Below, in pieces: positions 18,301 to 26,396 of a stretch of DNA of 64,000 nt. The number at the start of each line of letters is the position of its first letter. The stretch's first letter is position 1. The notes beneath the pieces were generated by a model, which did no database searches, had not been told where the DNA came from, and was given only the letters and a program-made list of their open reading frames with translations. The position numbers and the translations under genes were made by a program. Source of the stretch: Pseudomonadota bacterium. GTDB lineage: Bacteria; Desulfobacterota; Binatia; Binatales; Binataceae. The stretch lies in assembly GCA_021324855.1 (NCBI GenBank), contig JAJPIG010000015.1, forward strand, positions 332,196-396,195, read 5' to 3'.

Positions 18301-18501
18301 ATGGCGATCACAGAAAAAGACGACGTGCTGCTGAACTCGCGAGAAGTCGCCTTCCTGCTTGACCTGAGCCCCGATACGGTCAATGAGTTCGCACGTCGCA
18401 ATGTCATTCCCGCCTTCAAGAAAGGCCGCCAATGGCGATTTCGCAAGCGCGATATCGCCTCTTTCAAGCGCCAGATGAGGGGCATCAACGCGGCTGCGTA
18501 G
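18301..18501 (+). CDS. Small MerR/excisionase-type helix-turn-helix DNA-binding protein
   Basis: A 66-residue protein with the HTH_17 excisionase-type pattern: LLNSREVAFLLDLSPDTVNEFARRN forms the helix-turn-helix and KKGRQWRFRKRDIASFKRQM the wing and following helix. Such proteins bind DNA as excision factors or small regulators. No integrase, recombinase or phage gene is nearby, so a free-standing regulator is more likely than excision. TTGACT at 18230-18235 and TAATAA at 18251-18256 form a weak candidate promoter. Target unknown. Confidence 0.8.
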   Translation: MAITEKDDVLLNSREVAFLLDLSPDTVNEFARRNVIPAFKKGRQWRFRKRDIASFKRQMRGINAAA

Positions 18502-18605
18502 GCGCGTGAGCGCGCAATGCCCGTGGGGGACAACGACTTTGTTGCGTGGCGGCGTTGATCAGGCTCTGAACTATTATTTTGACCGCGATCGGAGAGGTGT
18601 GAGCG

Positions 18606-19235
18606 ATGGGTGAACCGCATGAGAGCCGGATCTACTCGGATTTTGCCCGCTTTTACGATTCGGTTTTCGGTCGAGTCTTCGTCGACCACGAGCACGAAGT
18701 AATCGAATCTCTGAATTTTCGCCCCGGTCACCGGGTGCTGGAAGTCGGCGTCGGCACCGGCATCACCCTCGATGCGTACCCGCCCTACGTGCATATCGTC
18801 GGCATCGATCCCTCCGCCGACATGCTTGCGCAGGCCGCGGCCAAGGCGCGTGAGAACGACTGGGGCCATATCGAGCTGCGACAAGGCGACGCGCAGAATC
18901 TCGATTTCCCCGACAACAGTTTCGATTTCATCACTTCATTCCACGTGATGACGGTAGTGCCCGACCCGGTGCGCAAGATGAAAGAGATGGTTCGGGTGTG
19001 CAAGCCGGGCGGCAAAATCGTGGTCATCAATCATTTCTCGAGCCCGCATCCGGTGCTCTACGCGCTCAACACCATGATCAATCCGATCACGAAGCATCTT
19101 GGATGGACCACGCGGCTTCGCGTAAGCGATGTGCTCAACGGCCAGCCGATCAAGCTTGAGCGCAATGACCGGGTCTCGACCTTTTCAGTGCATCACGTGA
19201 TCGTGGCCCGCAAGGAGGACAGTGCGGGCGCTTGA
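18606..19235 (+). CDS. Class I SAM methyltransferase, PmtA-like (possible phosphatidylethanolamine N-methyltransferase)
   Basis: A 209-residue methyltransferase. The SAM-binding motif VLEVGVGTGITL lies near 44-55, followed by IVGIDPSADML near 64-74, an acidic DAQ motif, and EMVRVCKPGGKIVVINHF near 130-147. The N-terminal YSDFARFYDSVFGRVF pattern and overall order resemble the small soluble PmtA enzymes that make phosphatidylcholine in alphaproteobacteria; quinone or other small-molecule methylation cannot be excluded. A GGAGAGG sequence precedes the ATG at 18606. Confidence 0.7.
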   Translation: MGEPHESRIYSDFARFYDSVFGRVFVDHEHEVIESLNFRPGHRVLEVGVGTGITLDAYPPYVHIVGIDPSADMLAQAAAKARENDWGHIELRQGDAQNLDFPDNSFDFITSFHVMTVVPDPVRKMKEMVRVCKPGGKIVVINHFSSPHPVLYALNTMINPITKHLGWTTRLRVSDVLNGQPIKLERNDRVSTFSVHHVIVARKEDSAGA

Positions 19236-19299
19236 GCATCGCCTGGGTTCGGCGCCGCGATCGAAGTTCTTTCGCGCCGCCTTCGTCTGATCTTCCAAG

Positions 19300-20052
19300 A
19301 TGTCAATTCGGAAGCACGCCGCCACCGGACTGCTCGCTACCGTCCTGATGCCTTTCGTGGTGGCGATCTCATTTGTGCCGGTGCTCGCATATCAGACCGA
19401 GACGGTGAGCAATCCCGGTACCATCGTCGGAACAGTCAGGTTCGTCGGCGCGCCGCCGAAGCCCGCGAAAATCGATGTGACCAAGGATGTCGAGGTGTGC
19501 GGCAAGGAGCCGCATTACGATCAGTCCCTCGTCGTCGGTCCGACTGGGGGCATCGCGAATGCCGTCGTCGCCCTGGCCGACATCCGGAAGGGCAAGCCGT
19601 TTCCGGCCGCGCATCAAAATTACAAATTCGATCAGGCTGGATGCGAATATCGGCCGCACGTGCTCGCCTTCCCTGCCGGCGCGGCCCTCGACGTCATCAA
19701 CTCCGACGGCATCCTGCACAACGTGCACGACTTTCCGACCAACAACCCGCAGATCAACATGGCGCAGCCGGGGTTCAAGAAATCGATCACGATTCATGTC
19801 AAAAATCCGGACCTCATCCGGGTCGAATGCGATGCGCATAACTGGATGCGCGGATGGTGGTACGTCGCGGGGAATCCCTACTACGCTGTCACGGGTCCCG
19901 ACGGTCATTTCGAGTTGACCGGCGTGCCGCCCGGGACCTACACGCTCCGCGTCTGGCAGGAAAAGCTCGGCACGCAGGAACGCAAGGTGACGGTCAAGCC
20001 GGGGGAGAGCGTCACGGTCGATTTCAACCTCACGGAAAAGGCGGGTTCATGA
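19300..20052 (+). CDS. Exported protein with type-1-copper-like site and C-terminal carboxypeptidase-regulatory-like domain
   Basis: A 250-residue exported protein with a signal segment at about 8-31. The middle carries likely blue-copper ligands: His140 in DGILHNVHDF, Cys177, His180 and Met183 in the ECDAHNWM region (C-x2-H-x2-M), in a cupredoxin-like setting. The end (VTGPDGHFELTGVPPGTYTLRVW near 197-219) is a carboxypeptidase-regulatory-like beta-sandwich repeat. Redox partner and role are unknown; it may be an electron carrier or copper-binding envelope protein. A VOC-like gene overlaps it at ATGA. Confidence 0.75.
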   Translation: MSIRKHAATGLLATVLMPFVVAISFVPVLAYQTETVSNPGTIVGTVRFVGAPPKPAKIDVTKDVEVCGKEPHYDQSLVVGPTGGIANAVVALADIRKGKPFPAAHQNYKFDQAGCEYRPHVLAFPAGAALDVINSDGILHNVHDFPTNNPQINMAQPGFKKSITIHVKNPDLIRVECDAHNWMRGWWYVAGNPYYAVTGPDGHFELTGVPPGTYTLRVWQEKLGTQERKVTVKPGESVTVDFNLTEKAGS

Positions 20053-20420
20053 CGATGAGCAGCCCCCTCGCGGCCTTGGTGAACAAGCTGGAGCAGCTCG
20101 AAGTCGCCGCGGCAACCCCGCGCGACGCCGCAGCGACATATCAGCGGAACTTCGGCTTTCAGGTTCGCGATTCAGGCGCGGGCGAGGCGACGGTGGTCGT
20201 CGGCGATGCCGAGATTCACCTTTCTCCGGCGGGCACGGGGCGCGAAGGGATGACCGCATTGCGGCTTGCCACCAATGATCTTGATCGTCTAATCGACGCG
20301 CTCCGCCGCACCGGCATCGAATCCGAATCGATTGCCGACGACCCCGAAGGCCGCGCAATCAGAATCCCGCCGCACGCCACCGGCAACGTCCCGCTGATCG
20401 TAATCGAACGTAAATCCTAG
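20049..20420 (+). CDS. VOC/glyoxalase-like domain protein
   Basis: A 123-residue protein whose short modules (LEQLEVAAATPRDAAATYQRNFGF near 15-38 and LRLATNDLDRLIDALRRTGI near 73-92) follow the vicinal oxygen chelate fold. The usual metal-ligand His/Glu residues are not clearly conserved, so it may be a non-metal or degenerate member. It starts at 20049 with an ATG overlapping the stop of the copper protein (ATGA), so the two are translationally coupled. Function unknown. Confidence 0.6.
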   Translation: MTMSSPLAALVNKLEQLEVAAATPRDAAATYQRNFGFQVRDSGAGEATVVVGDAEIHLSPAGTGREGMTALRLATNDLDRLIDALRRTGIESESIADDPEGRAIRIPPHATGNVPLIVIERKS

Positions 20421-20493
20421 GTGTCCGCGACCATCCGAACCTCTGCCAGCGCTCAAACGGAGCAGGCCGGCAAAGCAGCCGGTTTACGCGAGT

Positions 20494-21003
20494 TCATTTC
20501 GCGGTGAGCGCATCGACGTCGACTTCGAGCATCATCGGCGGCCATGCGAGGCGGCTGATGATCAGCAGGGTCTCCGCCGGTAGCCTGGCGTTTGCGGCTT
20601 TGAAGGCCGCGTTGCGGCATGCGATGTAGCTGCCGATGTTCTTCGCGCTGGTAAGATACGAAGTCATCTTCGTGATGTCGTTAAGCGTCGCGCCATTGTA
20701 GCCGAGCACGCGCACGATCTTTTCGAACGTGTACTTGCACTGTCCGTTGAAATTTTTCGGCGAACGAATATCGCCAGGCTTGCCTTTCTCCTCTTCCGCG
20801 CCGATGCCGCCCAGGTAAATCAATTTGCCGCTGCCGAAGCCGGTCACCGTTACCGCTTCCGAAAACAACCCCTTCGTCCATCCGTTGTAGTTATAACGAT
20901 GCATTTCGAGCGGTGGCGCGGAACTTTCACCGAACGTCACGACAGCGGAGCCGATAAAGGCAAACGTCAAGGCAGTGATGATGATCAATCGCGATTTCAC
21001 CAT
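20494..21003 (-). CDS. RidA (YjgF/UK114) family protein with an export signal
   Basis: A 169-residue protein. Residues about 1-26 form a signal peptide (VKSRLIIITALTFAFIG). The rest matches the RidA trimer-forming fold: SGKLIYLGGIGAEE near 58-71, and the late stretch LPAETLLIISRLAWPPMMLEVDVDAL near 141-166 with the family Arg and Glu. RidA hydrolyses 2-aminoacrylate and related imines in the cytosol, so an exported copy is unusual. AGGAAAAAG precedes the ATG. It is divergent from the propeller protein. Confidence 0.82.
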   Translation of the reverse strand: MVKSRLIIITALTFAFIGSAVVTFGESSAPPLEMHRYNYNGWTKGLFSEAVTVTGFGSGKLIYLGGIGAEEEKGKPGDIRSPKNFNGQCKYTFEKIVRVLGYNGATLNDITKMTSYLTSAKNIGSYIACRNAAFKAANARLPAETLLIISRLAWPPMMLEVDVDALTAK

Positions 21004-21130
21004 TTCTTTTTCCTGCTGATCTTATTCATCTTGAAACGAGCATTGCGAATTTACGGGCGCTCGAGTTTTCTCTCAAGCTCCGCGGCGGCCTCCGACTGTT
21101 GCTGCCGCGCAATAAAGCCGCGTCTTACGT

Positions 21131-21159
21131 TTGACATCTACGACGTATCCGCACACTAT
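21131..21159 (+). promoter_or_regulatory. Candidate sigma70-type promoter before the beta-propeller gene
   Basis: A perfect TTGACA at 21131-21136 and a poor -10 CACTAT at 21154-21159 with 17-base spacing. It points to the secreted propeller gene starting at 21201. Assigned by consensus only. Confidence 0.4.
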
Positions 21160-21200
21160 CGCGATACGCCTGACATATCGTCAACAAAGGGGAGGCAGCC

Positions 21201-22412
21201 ATGATGCAACGCGTAACACTCGTGCTTTTCGCTGCGCTGATGATGCTTGGCTTCGCAGGCTCTGTCGCCTGGTCTGCCGGCGGTTCGGAGTTCGGTGTAC
21301 AGAAGACGATGCAGCTGGCGACCGGGAAGTTGACCTTTTTTGATCTCACCTGGGTCGACCAGAAACAGCAGGTGGTCTATGTCGCCGATTCAGGCAACGG
21401 CGCGATCGACATCTTTGATGCGAAGAAGAACAAGTTCATTACCCAGTTTATTCCGACGCCGCACTTCAATACCGGGCCGAACGGCATGATGGTGACGCCG
21501 GATACGCATCAGGCCTACGTGGGCGATACGGTTAGCCTCGCCTGGCATATCGACGTCAGCAAACCATCCGCGCCAAAGGTCGTCGCGATGATCAACACGG
21601 GCGGCTCAGCGGATTGCGACGAGGAGTCTTACGATCCGACGGATGGCCTGGTGCTGATCACCAACCCGCACGAGACCGTGCCGTTCGTCTCGTTGATCGG
21701 GACCACCGGCACGAACGCTGACAAGGTGGTTAAGAAGATCGATTTTCCAAATGCTGCTCCCGGCTTCGGTCCGTTCGGCAGCGCGCTCGAGCAATCGGTC
21801 TACGATTCGCAGACCGGACTGTTTTATATACAGCTACAACAGACGGTGGCCGGGCCCGGCGAAATCGATTCAATCGATCCGAAGACCTTCGCAGTGCAGA
21901 CCGTGGTTTCAACCGGGAATTGTGTCGGTACGGGACTTGCGCTCGACGAGAAGCATCAGCGGCTCTTCCTTGGATGCAGCGGCGAGGTGGCGACTCCGAC
22001 GCCCGCAAATTCCGACCTGTTTATGATTTATGATCTAAGCGGCGGCGAGCTGACCACCATCGCGGGTCCGACCGGCAACAGCGACGAGACCTGGTTCGAT
22101 CCGCACAACGGCTTCGCCTACGTCGCCAATGCCTTCTACATCACCAATTTCGCGCCCGACGCGATCAACGCCTCGGTGGGCATAATCGATACGGTCCATA
22201 ATGATACCGTGCTCAATTTCCTGACCGGCGACACCACCGGCGCAACGATACTGCACAGCATCGCAGTCGATCAAAAGAACAATCACGTGTTCGTGCCGCT
22301 CGCGCCGAACAGTCTCGCGTTCGACAACGACGCGAAGAAAAAGACCTCCTGTACCAACGGCTGCGTGGCCGTCCTGTATGGCAAAACGCCGAAGGATACC
22401 GACGGCGATTAG
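21201..22412 (+). CDS. Secreted beta-propeller-like protein
   Basis: A 403-residue exported protein with a cleavable-looking signal peptide at about 1-27. The body is repeat-rich in the way of YncE/NHL-type propellers, with recurring strand units such as VVYVADSGNGAIDIFDAKKNKF near 55-76 and DGLVLITNPHE near 151-161. Three or four Cys residues may form disulfides. No catalytic motif is apparent. A GGGGAGG ribosome site precedes the first of two ATGs. Role unknown; propellers of this kind often bind ligands or partner proteins in the periplasm. Confidence 0.65.
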   Translation: MMQRVTLVLFAALMMLGFAGSVAWSAGGSEFGVQKTMQLATGKLTFFDLTWVDQKQQVVYVADSGNGAIDIFDAKKNKFITQFIPTPHFNTGPNGMMVTPDTHQAYVGDTVSLAWHIDVSKPSAPKVVAMINTGGSADCDEESYDPTDGLVLITNPHETVPFVSLIGTTGTNADKVVKKIDFPNAAPGFGPFGSALEQSVYDSQTGLFYIQLQQTVAGPGEIDSIDPKTFAVQTVVSTGNCVGTGLALDEKHQRLFLGCSGEVATPTPANSDLFMIYDLSGGELTTIAGPTGNSDETWFDPHNGFAYVANAFYITNFAPDAINASVGIIDTVHNDTVLNFLTGDTTGATILHSIAVDQKNNHVFVPLAPNSLAFDNDAKKKTSCTNGCVAVLYGKTPKDTDGD

Positions 22413-22839
22413 GAATCTTTAAAATACACGCCGCGCCTCGTTTCAGCACAAGGCAGGGGCGCGGCGGCTCGGTCCTTCGCCATTGATGAGCCGCATGCGC
22501 AAGCCTTCGGGCGAGTCACGCAGCGCGTCGATGCCCGAGTAGACCGCCTCGGGTGGCGCGGGGCATTGTTCGAATAGATGTCGTGGCTGGTGAATGCAGA
22601 TATGGTCGGGATGCAGGGTCGACCGGGGATCCCACTCCTGCAACATATCGAGGGCGCGGTGGAGCCGCATAAATACCTCGCTCTGATGTAAAAAAGTAAT
22701 TCCCCTCGCAAGCGATTAGACGTAACTCGCGGAATTCGGTTACACGAAATCGCCCCGATCATCGAAGAGAAGTCCGAGGAATCAATCGCGTCGGTACCCG
22801 CGATTCTCAATTCACGGCCGAATAGCCAATGATTCGCCG
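22413..22839. other. Gene-poor interval
   Basis: No confident gene lies here. A weak small frame on the minus strand is listed separately. An 8-bp inverted repeat (22430-22437 with 22458-22465) follows the propeller gene but lacks a T run, so it is not called a terminator. Confidence 0.5.
22443..22670 (-). CDS. Possible small hypothetical protein
   Basis: A 75-residue frame with an ATG at 22670 and GAGG at about 6 bases, which is acceptable as a ribosome site. The sequence contains His/Cys clusters (DHICIHQPRHLFEQC near 22-36) and does not look like a random GC-rich shadow frame, but no family is recognised. It may be a real small protein or the remnant of a larger gene. Confidence 0.35.
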   Translation of the reverse strand: MRLHRALDMLQEWDPRSTLHPDHICIHQPRHLFEQCPAPPEAVYSGIDALRDSPEGLRMRLINGEGPSRRAPALC

Positions 22840-23598
22840 TTATAGCTCAGTGGTGAACATCGCGCGGACCGAGTCTTCCAGCCGGCGCGTCAGCGCTGCG
22901 CGATCTTCGCTGCGCAGCCCCTGAGTTTCGATCGGCGTGCCGATTCGGATGCGGATGCGCCGGCCCGGAGCCACCACGCGCGCTCCGCGTGGGAAGATCG
23001 TTGCACTCCCGCTGATCGCGATTGGCACGCATGGCCGCCGCGTGGCGATCGCTATCCATGCGGCGCCGTCATTGAATTCATGCACCCGGTTGTCCGAAAA
23101 TCGCGTCCCCTCGGCAAAGACGCAGATGCTGTAGCCGAGGCGCGAGACCTGGATCGCGCGCCGAATGGTATTACCGCCGCGCTGCCGATCAACCATGATG
23201 TGCCCCGAGCGGCGCATCGCGTACCCCACCAGCGGCACCTTTAACAGCTCTTTCTTGGCGAGAAAACGCGGTTCGCCCGGAAAGAACGCGAGAATCGCGA
23301 AGATGTCGAACATGCTCTGATGATTCGCGACCATCACGCATGGCCCCAGCCCCTCGAGCCGCTCGAGACCTTCGATTTCGACCCGTAGCCCACAGGTTCG
23401 TATGATCATCCAGGCCCAGAGGCGGCCGATATGGCTGACCGCGTGCCCATCCCGGAACGGCGCGGCTGCGGCGGCCGGAAACGCCAGCACGACCGTATAG
23501 AGGACGCTAAGCGCCACCGCGACCGCGCCCCATAAACGGTTGAAAAAGCCGGGACGCGGAATGGCGACGATTTCGGGGTCATCGGCTCGAACAGCCAT
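22840..23598 (-). CDS. plsC: 1-acyl-sn-glycerol-3-phosphate acyltransferase (PlsC-type)
   Basis: A 252-residue membrane-associated acyltransferase of glycerophospholipid synthesis. The HX4D motif is HQSMFD with His93 and Asp98, and the substrate motif FAEGTRF contains Glu163-Arg166. Hydrophobic segments at about 22-45 and 60-70 anchor it to the inner membrane. It makes phosphatidate from lysophosphatidate. No related lipid gene is adjacent; the PmtA-like methyltransferase is 4 kb away. Confidence 0.93.
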   Translation of the reverse strand: MAVRADDPEIVAIPRPGFFNRLWGAVAVALSVLYTVVLAFPAAAAAPFRDGHAVSHIGRLWAWMIIRTCGLRVEIEGLERLEGLGPCVMVANHQSMFDIFAILAFFPGEPRFLAKKELLKVPLVGYAMRRSGHIMVDRQRGGNTIRRAIQVSRLGYSICVFAEGTRFSDNRVHEFNDGAAWIAIATRRPCVPIAISGSATIFPRGARVVAPGRRIRIRIGTPIETQGLRSEDRAALTRRLEDSVRAMFTTEL

Positions 23599-23679
23599 CC
23601 GCCGAATTATACGGTAATCTTAAGGGAAGTGGGGGAGGACGGGGGACGACAAGCAAGTAACGGGCGTTAGGTTTTGTCC

Positions 23680-24201
23680 GTGAAGCTTCAGATCGACATT
23701 CGGTTGATCGCGATTGCGATCCTGCTGTTGTTCGGCGTTGCCGCAGCGGCGGAAGAAGCCGCAATCGAGCCGTCCGATGCCTGCCCGCAAATCAGCCGTG
23801 CGGTGAATCGCGTTGCGGCCGCCGAGCATCAGCAGTCTTTCGCGCTCGACCTCTACGCAAAGACCAGCGGGAACCGCGGGCCGAATCGCGGAGCGATCCC
23901 GGCGGTCGAGGCGCGGCTGGCCGACCTTTTGGCGCGCATCGCTGATTTACGGGCCACGCTCAGACGCGTGCGCAACGCGCGCGGCGCATCGACTAATCCG
24001 ACGATTCAGGAATGCCTTCAGGTCGGCGCGGCGGCGCTCGCGCGCGCCGAGCGAGTCAGTTCAGAAGTGGAGCGCATCGTAATCGAGGCGCGGGACTATC
24101 CAGTTCTGCCCCAGGAGTCGATCAAGTTGAGTGTACCTGCGGCGCGCCCGTCTGCGGGGCTAGCTTCGGAACCCGGGCCGCCCGGCGCCGCGGTACGATG
24201 A
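23680..24201 (+). CDS. Hypothetical exported alpha-helical protein
   Basis: About 173 residues. A signal segment at about 6-24 (AIAILLLFGVAAAAEE) is followed by an Ala/Arg/Glu-rich helical region likely to form coiled coils (VEARLADLLARIADLRATLR near 83-102). The start is the GTG at 23680; a TTG two codons earlier is possible. Its last 80 bases overlap the C-terminus of the convergent FTR1 gene, which is unusual. No family is recognised. Confidence 0.5.
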   Translation: MKLQIDIRLIAIAILLLFGVAAAAEEAAIEPSDACPQISRAVNRVAAAEHQQSFALDLYAKTSGNRGPNRGAIPAVEARLADLLARIADLRATLRRVRNARGASTNPTIQECLQVGAAALARAERVSSEVERIVIEARDYPVLPQESIKLSVPAARPSAGLASEPGPPGAAVR

Positions 24202-24973
24202 ACGCTGCCGCGGCAATCGCCAGCAACACCGCCTGCGCGGCGATCGTCTGGACCGTTGGGAAGAAGCCGAGCACCTGGATCGTCGGTAGATGCGGTATGA
24301 ACGTCGCTGTGATCCATCCCGATTCCTGGAAGCTCGAGACGCCTTGTCCGACGAACACCACCGCGAGCGCGTAGAGCAGCACGGTCGTAGCCGAGAAGAA
24401 TGATCCGATCGGAATCCGGATCGCCGCGCCCGTGAGCACGATAAACACGATCACAAGCGCAACTGCGCCCGCAGCGACACCGGCCATCACGGCATGCTGC
24501 TCGGCGGCGGCAGTTGCCCCGGCCATCAGGGCTTGAAAGAACACGATGGTTTCGGCGCCCTCGCGCATCACGGCCAAAAACGCTGTCAAGCCGAGTGCGA
24601 CTGACGGCAGGATACTCTGGTCGGCGCTTCGGATTTGCGAGCGGATGAAGCCCATCCACTGATCCGACTGGGCTTTCGAAGTCAGCCATGAACTGACATA
24701 GAAGAGCGTCCCGGCGGCGAAAATCTGGAAGATGCCTTCGAGCGTGTCGCTGGTGTTGTCGCCCAGGAAATGATTAACCGACCATGCGAGCGCGATGCTG
24801 ACGCCGATCGCGAGCGCGGCCCCGGCGTAGATGCCGCGGGCCTTGCCGGTTTCGCCAGCTTCGCGGGTGCCGGCGACCAGCGCGACCACCACGATCAAAG
24901 CCTCGAAGCCTTCGCGGAACAGAATTCCGAAGGAATAGAGAAAATAAGGAAGGATGGTGGATGAGCCACTCAT
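24122..24973 (-). CDS. FTR1-family iron permease
   Basis: About 283 residues with seven hydrophobic segments, the two REGxE iron-site motifs of the FTR1/EfeU family (REGFE at 20-24 and REGAE at 137-141) and typical length. It imports ferric or oxidised ferrous iron through the inner membrane. The reading frame could be extended to a TTG at 24994, but that would place the Fur-like palindrome inside the coding region; the ATG at 24973 is favoured. No EfeO or EfeB partner is adjacent. Iron-dependent control is suggested by the upstream palindrome. Confidence 0.92.
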   Translation of the reverse strand: MSGSSTILPYFLYSFGILFREGFEALIVVVALVAGTREAGETGKARGIYAGAALAIGVSIALAWSVNHFLGDNTSDTLEGIFQIFAAGTLFYVSSWLTSKAQSDQWMGFIRSQIRSADQSILPSVALGLTAFLAVMREGAETIVFFQALMAGATAAAEQHAVMAGVAAGAVALVIVFIVLTGAAIRIPIGSFFSATTVLLYALAVVFVGQGVSSFQESGWITATFIPHLPTIQVLGFFPTVQTIAAQAVLLAIAAAAFIVPRRRAARVPKLAPQTGAPQVHST

Positions 24974-24977
24974 GATT

Positions 24978-24994
24978 TTGAGAATTATTCTCAA
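24978..24994. promoter_or_regulatory. Fur-type operator (perfect palindrome) at the FTR1 promoter
   Basis: TTGAGAATTATTCTCAA is a perfect 8-1-8 inverted repeat containing the TGAGAAT-N-ATTCTCA (7-1-7) form typical of Fur boxes. It lies 4 bases upstream of the FTR1 ATG and just downstream of a candidate promoter, so a bound repressor would block transcription start. No Fur gene is in the window. Confidence 0.82.
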
Positions 24995-24997
24995 CTC

Positions 24998-25027
24998 AGC
25001 CTAGGCCGCCGTCTCCAATGATGTCAA
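24998..25027 (-). promoter_or_regulatory. Candidate promoter for the FTR1 gene
   Basis: On the minus strand, TTGACA (25027-25022) and TAGGCT (25003-24998) are separated by 18 bases. The expected start point falls inside the Fur-like palindrome. The -10 matches TATAAT at only three positions. Confidence 0.45.
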
Positions 25028-25138
25028 GTCTGGTGAAGCGCCTTGCGGAAATTCTTGCCGTCGGCGGTCCGGGTGCGATAGTTATAACTTGAAGCGTGGC
25101 CCGGCTCGGACCGTCGCTTTATTTTTTTAGCTTTGGCG

Positions 25139-26008
25139 ATGGCAATCAAAACCATAGGCGTGATCGGCGCAGGGCAGATGGGCGCGGGAATCGCGCAGGT
25201 CGCCGCGCAGGCCGGCATCGGCGTGATTCTGGGCGATGTCTCCGAAGCACTCGCCCAGCGCGGAGTTGAGGGAATCCGGCGCAACCTCGAGCGCGCGGTC
25301 GAAGGCGGACGCCTCGATGCAGCGGACCGGGCAGCCACGCTTGAGCGCTTGCGGGTCGCGGCCGGGATCGAGGATTTTGCCGGCGCGGATTTCGCGATCG
25401 AGGCGATTATCGAACGCGAGGATGCGAAGCTCGCGCTTTTCCGCCGTCTCGATGAAATCTGTCCGCCCGAGGCGATTCTAGCCTCAAACACCTCTTCGAT
25501 TTCGATCACCCGGATGGCGGCGGCGACGCGGCGGCCCGAACGGTTCATCGGGATGCATTTCATGAACCCGGTCCCGATCATGAAACTGGTCGAAATCGTG
25601 CGCGGTCTTGTCACCTCGGACGAAACTCTCGCCGCCACGCGCGAGCTTGCGGCGCGCCTCGGCAAAGAGACCATCATCGTCAACGATGCGCCCGGCTTCG
25701 CTGTCAATCGCGTGCTGCTTCCGATGATTAACGAGGCGATTTTCGCCCTACATGAAGGTGTCGCGAGCCCTGCCGACATCGACCTCGGGATGAAGCTCGG
25801 CACCAACCATCCGATGGGACCGTTGGAACTCGCCGACTTAATCGGCCTCGATACCTGTCTCTACATCATGGAAGTGCTGCATTCGGGGCTGGGCGAGGAC
25901 AAATATCGTCCCTGTCCGCTGCTGCGGAAGTACGTCGATGCGGGGCTTCTGGGACGCAAGACCGGGCGTGGATTTTATGTCTACGATCGCGGCGGCAAGG
26001 CGCGCTGA
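25139..26008 (+). CDS. 3-hydroxyacyl-CoA / 3-hydroxybutyryl-CoA dehydrogenase
   Basis: About 289 residues. The NAD-binding Rossmann motif [12 protein letters not shown] lies near 8-19 and the catalytic His in [15 protein letters not shown] near 138-152. The C-terminal domain has the standard [19 protein letters not shown] segment near 221-239. Single-domain enzymes of this size oxidise 3-hydroxyacyl-CoA in fatty-acid or aromatic-ring catabolism or make 3-hydroxybutyryl-CoA. A TTG two codons earlier is possible, but the ATG at 25139 begins the usual N-terminus. It is about 165 bases downstream of the FTR1 start, divergent from it. Confidence 0.93.
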   Translation: MAIKTIGVIGAGQMGAGIAQVAAQAGIGVILGDVSEALAQRGVEGIRRNLERAVEGGRLDAADRAATLERLRVAAGIEDFAGADFAIEAIIEREDAKLALFRRLDEICPPEAILASNTSSISITRMAAATRRPERFIGMHFMNPVPIMKLVEIVRGLVTSDETLAATRELAARLGKETIIVNDAPGFAVNRVLLPMINEAIFALHEGVASPADIDLGMKLGTNHPMGPLELADLIGLDTCLYIMEVLHSGLGEDKYRPCPLLRKYVDAGLLGRKTGRGFYVYDRGGKAR

Positions 26009-26038
26009 GCCCGCCGTCCGCAAAGGGAGGCAGCGACC

Positions 26039-26269
26039 ATGGTCAAGGCATTTATCCTCATCGACACCTCTCCGGGAAAGGCCAAGGAAGTAACCGGCAA
26101 GCTTCGCCAGGTGGCGGGCGTTTCAGCGGCACACGCCGTCACGGGCCCGCACGATATCATCGCGGTGGTCGAGGCCGCCGATGTCTCGGCACTGGGCGAA
26201 CTGGTCGTGCAGAAAATCCAGAGCGTTACGGGCGTGAATCGGAGCCTGACCTCGATCGTTGCCGATTGA
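26039..26269 (+). CDS. Stand-alone AsnC/Lrp ligand-binding (RAM) domain protein
   Basis: A 76-residue protein consisting only of the ligand-binding domain of Lrp/AsnC regulators: VKAFILIDTSPGKAKEV opens it, and the AVTGPHDIIAVVEAAD segment near 37-52 is the conserved core. No DNA-binding helix-turn-helix is present. Stand-alone RAM proteins form oligomers and may sense amino acids. AGGGAGG precedes the ATG. It follows the hydroxyacyl-CoA dehydrogenase by 30 bases on the same strand. Confidence 0.88.
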   Translation: MVKAFILIDTSPGKAKEVTGKLRQVAGVSAAHAVTGPHDIIAVVEAADVSALGELVVQKIQSVTGVNRSLTSIVAD

Positions 26270-26396
26270 GCGGCCCATTTCGGAACCTGTCGATCGTCCT
26301 CGTCGGACCAACTTGCAGGCTGTCCGCCGCGCGCTTAACGTGGAATTAAGGACGGCGCCCCCATTCTGAACGGGGACGCGTGCTGAAAGAGATTTC

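Noticed and set aside
18301..18501. Mobile-element origin for the excisionase-like gene
   Set aside because: No integrase, attachment repeat or phage gene is found nearby.
22430..22465. 8-bp inverted repeat after the propeller gene
   Set aside because: No T run follows, so a terminator call is not supported.
22836..22858. tRNA-like sequence GCCGTTATAGCTCAGTGGTGAAC resembling a D-arm
   Set aside because: It is the reverse complement of the 3' end of the plsC gene, and no anticodon arm or T-arm follows.
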